Part shown: one piece after another, positions 59,869 to 64,000 of the stretch
How positions within the stretch are numbered: the stretch's first letter is position 1
How the letters are laid out: each line of letters starts with the position of its first letter
Source of the DNA: Roseivirga pacifica
Lineage (GTDB): Bacteria; Bacteroidota; Bacteroidia; Cytophagales; Cyclobacteriaceae
NCBI RefSeq assembly: GCF_900111145.1
Contig: NZ_FOIR01000002.1
Span: 434,001 to 498,000 of the forward strand
Direction of reading: 5' to 3'
Length of the DNA stretch: 64,000 nt
Notes under the pieces: generated by a model
Told to the model about the DNA's origin: nothing
Databases searched by the model: none
The model's input: the letters and a program-made list of their open reading frames with translations, nothing else
Program-made: the position numbers and the translations under genes

Positions 59869-61782
59869 ATGATTGCAATCAATAACCTCTCTTACCTAAT
59901 CGGTGGTCGCGCTTTGTACGAAAACGCATCCCTTCACATTAAACCTAAAGACAAAATTGGCCTAATTGGTTTAAATGGAAAGGGGAAATCTACCCTACTC
60001 AGAATGATAAATGATGAGTTTCCTCCTTCTTCAGGTGAAATCACCAAGAGTAAAGATTGTACCGTTGGCTTTCTTAATCAGGATTTACTTTCCTACCAGT
60101 CGGAAGACAGCATACTTTCTGTAGCCATGGAAGCTTTTGGCCGTGCCAGACAGTTACAGTCACAGATTGATCGCATTCTGAAGGAAATGGAAACCGACTA
60201 CAAAGACGAGTTGGTAACCAAACTAACCAAAGCGCAAGAAGAGTTTGAAGCACTTGGCGGTTACAGCATGCAGTCGGAAGCCGAAGCAATTTTGGAAGGT
60301 ATCGGCTTTAGAACAAAAGATCTAAACCGTCCGCTTAAGCAGTTTTCCGGAGGTTGGAGAATGCGTGTAATGCTGGCCAAGCTTTTGCTTGAAAAGCCAT
60401 CGTTATTGATGCTCGATGAGCCTACCAACCACTTAGATCTTCCTTCTATTCAATGGATAGAAAACTACCTAAGAACCTATGAGGGCGCCATTATTGTGGT
60501 TTCTCACGATAGAAAATTCCTTGATAACGTGGTTACTTCTATTGTAGAAGTAGCACGCCAAAACCTAACCCAATACAGCGGCAATTACTCCTTCTATTTG
60601 GAAGAAAAAGAGCTTCGCGAAGAAATTCAGAAGAACGCTTACGAAAACCAGCAACAACAAATAAAGCAAACAGAGCGCTTTATTGAACGTTTCAGAGCCA
60701 AATCTACTAAAGCGCGTCAGGTGCAGTCTAGGGTGAAAGCGTTAGAACGTATGGACCTTATTGAGGACGTTGTGGACGACAGCATGGTAATGAACTTTAA
60801 GTTCGGGTTTAAGCAAAAGTCAGGGCGTTTCATTATAGAACTAGACGATATTTCTAAGGCTTATGGAGATCTTCAAATCCTTAAAAACACTAAGGCCTCT
60901 ATTGAGCGTGGCGATAAAATCGCACTGATTGGTGCCAACGGAAAAGGTAAGTCTACCCTACTTCGCATTATTGCCGGAACCGAACCTGTTAATGGCGAAC
61001 GAAAAGAAGGCTTCAATGTAATCACAGCATTTTATGCACAGCACCAGCTTGAAGCACTAACTGTTGACAATGAAATTCTGGATGAGCTAAAGCAGGCTGG
61101 CAGCAACAAAACAGAATCTGAATTGCGAAGTATTCTCGGCTGTTTCCTCTTTCAAAATGACGAGGTGTTTAAAAAGATCAAAGTGCTTTCTGGAGGAGAA
61201 AAGTCCCGCGTAGCACTTTCTAAAACGCTATTATCTGAGGCCAACTTCCTAATGATGGATGAGCCGACTAACCACCTAGATTTTCTTTCGGTTAACATAT
61301 TGGTGCAGGCACTACAACAGTATGAAGGCAGCTTCCTAATCGTATCGCACGACAGGCACTTTATCTCGCAAATCGCCAACAAAATTTGGTACATCGAAGA
61401 TCAGGAAATTAAAGAATACCCAGGTACCTACGATGAGTATGTTTACTGGCGAGAAAAGCAGGACGCCAAGCAGTTAGCAGCCCAACCCGAGAAGAGAGAG
61501 GTTAAAAAAGCGAGCAAAAACACGCAAAAACCTAAGCACAACCAACACGAGCAAGAGTTAAAGAAGCTACAGAAATCACTGGGAGAAATAGAGGCCAAAA
61601 TCCAAAAACAAGAGGCTAAAAACAAGACGATTGAGGAAGAGATGGCGAAGCCTGTTGTTTATCAAGACCACGAAAAGCTACAAGAGAAAACTACCGAACT
61701 CGACAAAGAAAAAGCTAAGCTAGAGGCGCTTAACGAAGAATGGGCATTGCTTGCCGAGCAAATAGATGAGTTGGAAGGGTAA
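59869..61782 (+). CDS. ABC-F family ATPase (Uup/YheS-like)
   Basis: A 637-residue soluble protein with two ABC domains in tandem. Domain 1 has GLNGKGKST (34-42), FSGGW (159-163) and LDEPTNHLD (182-190). Domain 2 has GANGKGKST (355-363) and a second DEPTNHLD. The linker (about 240-300, rich in Arg/Gln) is the P-site tRNA interaction motif region. A C-terminal coiled coil (about 530-637, Lys/Glu-rich) follows, as in Uup. These proteins act on ribosomes or in DNA-related stress; the length and C-terminal coil favour Uup-like. No antibiotic-resistance inference is justified. Confidence 0.92.
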   Translation: MIAINNLSYLIGGRALYENASLHIKPKDKIGLIGLNGKGKSTLLRMINDEFPPSSGEITKSKDCTVGFLNQDLLSYQSEDSILSVAMEAFGRARQLQSQIDRILKEMETDYKDELVTKLTKAQEEFEALGGYSMQSEAEAILEGIGFRTKDLNRPLKQFSGGWRMRVMLAKLLLEKPSLLMLDEPTNHLDLPSIQWIENYLRTYEGAIIVVSHDRKFLDNVVTSIVEVARQNLTQYSGNYSFYLEEKELREEIQKNAYENQQQQIKQTERFIERFRAKSTKARQVQSRVKALERMDLIEDVVDDSMVMNFKFGFKQKSGRFIIELDDISKAYGDLQILKNTKASIERGDKIALIGANGKGKSTLLRIIAGTEPVNGERKEGFNVITAFYAQHQLEALTVDNEILDELKQAGSNKTESELRSILGCFLFQNDEVFKKIKVLSGGEKSRVALSKTLLSEANFLMMDEPTNHLDFLSVNILVQALQQYEGSFLIVSHDRHFISQIANKIWYIEDQEIKEYPGTYDEYVYWREKQDAKQLAAQPEKREVKKASKNTQKPKHNQHEQELKKLQKSLGEIEAKIQKQEAKNKTIEEEMAKPVVYQDHEKLQEKTTELDKEKAKLEALNEEWALLAEQIDELEG

Positions 61783-61838
61783 TTAGTGGCTAGTTGTCGG
61801 TAAGTTAGTTCATGATTCGTGGTTCATTGTTGGGCTAA

Positions 61839-61886
61839 CGAGAAAGCCAATCGCTCAACGTCATACTGAACTTGTTTCAGTATTCC
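61839..61886 (+). repeat. palindromic intergenic repeat, copy 2
   Basis: Similar to the repeat at 15406-15453 along about 48 bp. The hairpin ATACTGAA-N5-TTCAGTAT (61863-61883) differs from copy 1 at one base in each arm, and the two changes preserve pairing. It lies between the ABC-F gene and the barrel protein gene. The rest of 61783-62051 shows no gene. Confidence 0.6.
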
Positions 61887-62051
61887 AATAGCGTTGCACC
61901 CAACTAAAAAACTAGAGAATTAGCGAAATCGTGTATTAGACATTTCTACTCCCATTTCTCCTCGACCATAGCGGAGGTCGGCCAAGCGAATTGGTTATGG
62001 GCTAATCAGGAAACAGCGGTCAAACTTCCGCAGATCAAAACTGACCAATTG

Positions 62052-63380
62052 CTACCTTTTCAAATAGTAATTGAGCATCAAACCGAAGCCAAAAACAGAA
62101 GGCCTACTGGTTACGCCAAATTCATCATTGCTACTTGCTTGCACAAACTTCTGGTAACTGGCACCGGCATTAATGCCAAATTGTTCATTAATTCTGTAGC
62201 TTACATCTAGCCCGGTAATACCGCTGGTGTTTAATCGGTTAACAAAATCGGTTTGGTCTAAGTCTACTTTTAACACGGTAAGATCTGGCAAGTCGCCCTT
62301 GATCTTATAAGAGAAGAAGTAATCGAGCCCTACGCCTAGCTTGGCACTAACATCAAACTTACCAAATTGCAATACTCGGTAGCCAACCAAGGCCTGCGCC
62401 CCACCACTCTTAATGGTATTGGTCAACCCATAATCGGCCACAAAAACAATCTTACCTTCTTCCTCGTAACCAACTGGCTCATAGATTGGCTTTTTCACTC
62501 CATTGTTATCTGAATAGGCATTGGAATAATTGGCAAATCGATATTCTGAATAACGCAGCCCACCAGAAAGAAACCATCGTTCTGATAAGTCGAAGGACAT
62601 CCCCACACCAAAAGAGAGTGCGCCAATCTGCTCATCGCTACCATTTGCTACCACAGACCTTGAAGCCAACTGCGCATCGTAATTGCTCGAAAGCGACTCA
62701 ACAGTAGATCCTTGGCTAGGATTGGCATTGAATACATTGCTTCCCATTCCTCCAAAAAGGCTATTTTCTGTCTCATAATTCGATGCAATAGTATTCTTTA
62801 GCATAGCCCTCCTAACCAACAACTCAGGAGAGATGTCTTGGTCCATTTCGGGTATTTTAAAGTAATTACTCAAAGCCTTTCTTTCAGCATTGGCTATGGC
62901 AAATTCCAGTGACTGCTCATCTTCTAAAATTAGCTCTGAACCTACGGTAGTTACATTATTTATATCAGCATTTGTTCCATTACCATCGCGTGAAGCCAAC
63001 ACTTGCCTATAATTACCACCTTCAGGCTTCTCAGACTCATCCGCCTGAGTTGAATTACCTGGGTCTTCTACTAAGTCATTAATATTGTTGTGTACTTCAG
63101 AAGAATCATTATCCGTAATAATGCCTTGCACCGGCCCTTGCTTAAGCTGTTCTGGCAAGGTGGTATTCACTGGGTTTACAGTATTATTCTGTGGGTACAA
63201 AAACAGAAATCCCAATACTAAAAGTACAGCAGCCGCTGTACCATAATATGGCCAGTAAAGCCAAATACTCTTTTTCTTACTAGACTTTAAAGACGCCTCT
63301 ACCCCTTGCCAAACACGGTCTGAGGGCTGAAATTCAGCATCTTCGAAAAAATCTCTTATGTCATTTTCAAAATTACTCAC
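62052..63380 (-). CDS. anti-sigma-type N-terminus fused to an outer-membrane-barrel-like protein
   Basis: A 442-residue protein. Residues 1-38 are cytosolic and acidic (DIRDFFEDAEFQPSDRVWQGVEASL), a pattern seen in proteins encoded after ECF sigma genes. A transmembrane helix covers about 41-62. A long polar, Asn/Asp-rich linker runs to about 220. The C-terminal 220 residues have alternating beta strands (ALSFGVGMSFDLSERWFLSGGLRYSEY, FGFGLMLNYYLKR) typical of an outer-membrane barrel. Its start overlaps the sigma gene by 4 bp (ATGA). A single chain would therefore reach both membranes. Its role as anti-sigma factor is inferred from context. Confidence 0.8.
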   Translation of the reverse strand: MSNFENDIRDFFEDAEFQPSDRVWQGVEASLKSSKKKSIWLYWPYYGTAAAVLLVLGFLFLYPQNNTVNPVNTTLPEQLKQGPVQGIITDNDSSEVHNNINDLVEDPGNSTQADESEKPEGGNYRQVLASRDGNGTNADINNVTTVGSELILEDEQSLEFAIANAERKALSNYFKIPEMDQDISPELLVRRAMLKNTIASNYETENSLFGGMGSNVFNANPSQGSTVESLSSNYDAQLASRSVVANGSDEQIGALSFGVGMSFDLSERWFLSGGLRYSEYRFANYSNAYSDNNGVKKPIYEPVGYEEEGKIVFVADYGLTNTIKSGGAQALVGYRVLQFGKFDVSAKLGVGLDYFFSYKIKGDLPDLTVLKVDLDQTDFVNRLNTSGITGLDVSYRINEQFGINAGASYQKFVQASSNDEFGVTSRPSVFGFGLMLNYYLKR

Positions 63381-63934
63381 GACATTGAAACATTAGATGT
63401 TATAACTCTCTCGGCTTCTTCAATCATTTGCTTTAGTAGCGTTCTCGCCCTGGCAAATTGCGACTTAGAAGTCCCTTCACTTATCTCAAGCATTTCTGCA
63501 ATCTCTTTATGGGCATAACCTTCAATAGCATAAAGGTTAAATACCGTTCTGCAGCCAACGGGTAGTTTCTGAAACATAGCCATTAGCTCACTAAAGTGTA
63601 ATTGCGAAATCACCAATTCCTTTTCTACGTGAAGCGGGGTTTTCTCTATGTCGAGCATTGGCTGTTGGTACAGCTTTTTGCGATTGTGATTAATAGCAGT
63701 ATTGATCACAATCCTTTTCATCCATGTCAAAAACTGAGCTTCCTTTCGAAAAGACTCCAAACTGTTGAAGATTTTGATAAACGCATCTTGCAATATGTCT
63801 TCCGCATCTTCCTGAGATTTTGCGTAGCGCATAGCCATAGGCATTAACTTAGCAGCGTAGCGATCGTACAGTTCGCGCTGCGCCTTTAAGTTGCCCTTAA
63901 TGCATTTCTGAATTAATTCTATATCTTCAATCAT
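63377..63934 (-). CDS. ECF-type RNA polymerase sigma factor (SigE/RpoE-like)
   Basis: A 185-residue ECF sigma factor. Region 2 (about 15-85): ELYDRYAAKLMPMAMRYAKSQEDAEDILQDAFIKIFNSLESFRKEAQFLTWMKRIVINTAINHNRK. Region 4 (about 118-172): LPVGCRTVFNLYAIEGYAHKEIAEMLEISEGTSKSQFARARTLLKQ. It overlaps the membrane-spanning partner gene by 4 bp, so the two are translated together. Bacteroidota sigma factors of this type respond to envelope state. A TAnnTTTG promoter element lies 44 nt upstream. Confidence 0.93.
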   Translation of the reverse strand: MIEDIELIQKCIKGNLKAQRELYDRYAAKLMPMAMRYAKSQEDAEDILQDAFIKIFNSLESFRKEAQFLTWMKRIVINTAINHNRKKLYQQPMLDIEKTPLHVEKELVISQLHFSELMAMFQKLPVGCRTVFNLYAIEGYAHKEIAEMLEISEGTSKSQFARARTLLKQMIEEAERVITSNVSMS

Positions 63935-63977
63935 TGACGATTCTAGGGTATCCCCATCGACAGTTAATTTGACACGA

Positions 63978-63985
63978 CAAAATTA
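63978..63985 (-). promoter_or_regulatory. -7 promoter element of the ECF sigma operon
   Basis: TAATTTTG on the minus strand matches TAnnTTTG exactly and lies 44 nt before the ATG at 63934. The -33 element would fall outside the window. Confidence 0.5.
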
Positions 63986-64000
63986 AAATTGGTTGCAAAG

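Noticed and set aside
1-64000. CRISPR arrays, tRNA or rRNA genes, insertion sequences, prophage genes
   Set aside because: No regularly spaced repeats, cloverleaf-like sequences, transposase motifs or phage structural genes were seen on either strand by eye.

Overview
The window looks like the chromosome of a marine-type Bacteroidota, most likely order Cytophagales (Roseivirga/Fulvivirga-like). The evidence is a FecI/FecR-controlled SusC/SusD pair, a PorE-like OmpA protein of the type IX secretion apparatus, ECF sigma factors, many lipoproteins, FtsX-type permeases with a PadR regulator, A-rich leaders without clear Shine-Dalgarno sites, and several matches to the Bacteroidota -7 promoter element TAnnTTTG. 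The genus is an inference. No rRNA, tRNA, CRISPR array, insertion sequence or prophage was seen. Most of the window reads as a stable backbone with mixed gene orientations.

Layout. 1-3 kb: a subtilisin-like protease cut by the left edge, a lipoprotein overlapping it, a TrpF-fold protein lacking its catalytic cysteine, and a histidine phosphatase. 3-8.5 kb: a TPR protein, a flippase-type membrane protein coupled to a GT2 glycosyltransferase, and a divergent GT39 glycosyltransferase. 8.5-11.5 kb: a PadR-permease operon. 11.6-17.1 kb: serine hydrolase, HMG-CoA lyase, class V aminotransferase and purple acid phosphatase. 17.3-19.1 kb: an A+T-rich, overlapping three-gene cassette (STAS/GHKL-ATPase, DUF4325 STAS-like protein, PIN nuclease) closed by a terminator; it is the best candidate for an undescribed system. 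19.2-23.7 kb: an M19 dipeptidase and the proline operon proC-proB-proA. 24-31 kb: pirin, an MBL-fold protein, two unrelated sulfotransferase-type genes with overlapping 3' ends, an M20 peptidase and a small acidic protein.

31-36.5 kb: the overlapping operon pgm-DinB-murB, an MFS exporter and an amidinotransferase-fold hydrolase. 36.5-41 kb: a large VPS10/BNR beta-propeller protein and two small exported paralogues, each with its own terminator. 41-49 kb: sigma factor, FecR, SusC, SusD and alkaline phosphatase, which together look like a regulated outer-membrane uptake locus possibly aimed at phosphorylated organic compounds. 49-54.5 kb: a tight operon of a membrane-anchored propeller protein, an MscS channel and a trans-sulfuration enzyme. 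54.8-62 kb: a YwqK-like repeat protein, the PorE-like protein, an ABC ATPase, a sorbosone-dehydrogenase-like lipoprotein and an ABC-F protein. 62-64 kb: an ECF sigma factor overlapping a gene whose product appears to span both membranes.

Four genes (starts at 1739, 6932, 58495 and 59869) have TAnnTTTG 3-6 nt before the start codon, which suggests leaderless transcripts. Two copies of a palindromic intergenic repeat (15406-15453 and 61839-61886) differ by a paired change that preserves the hairpin.
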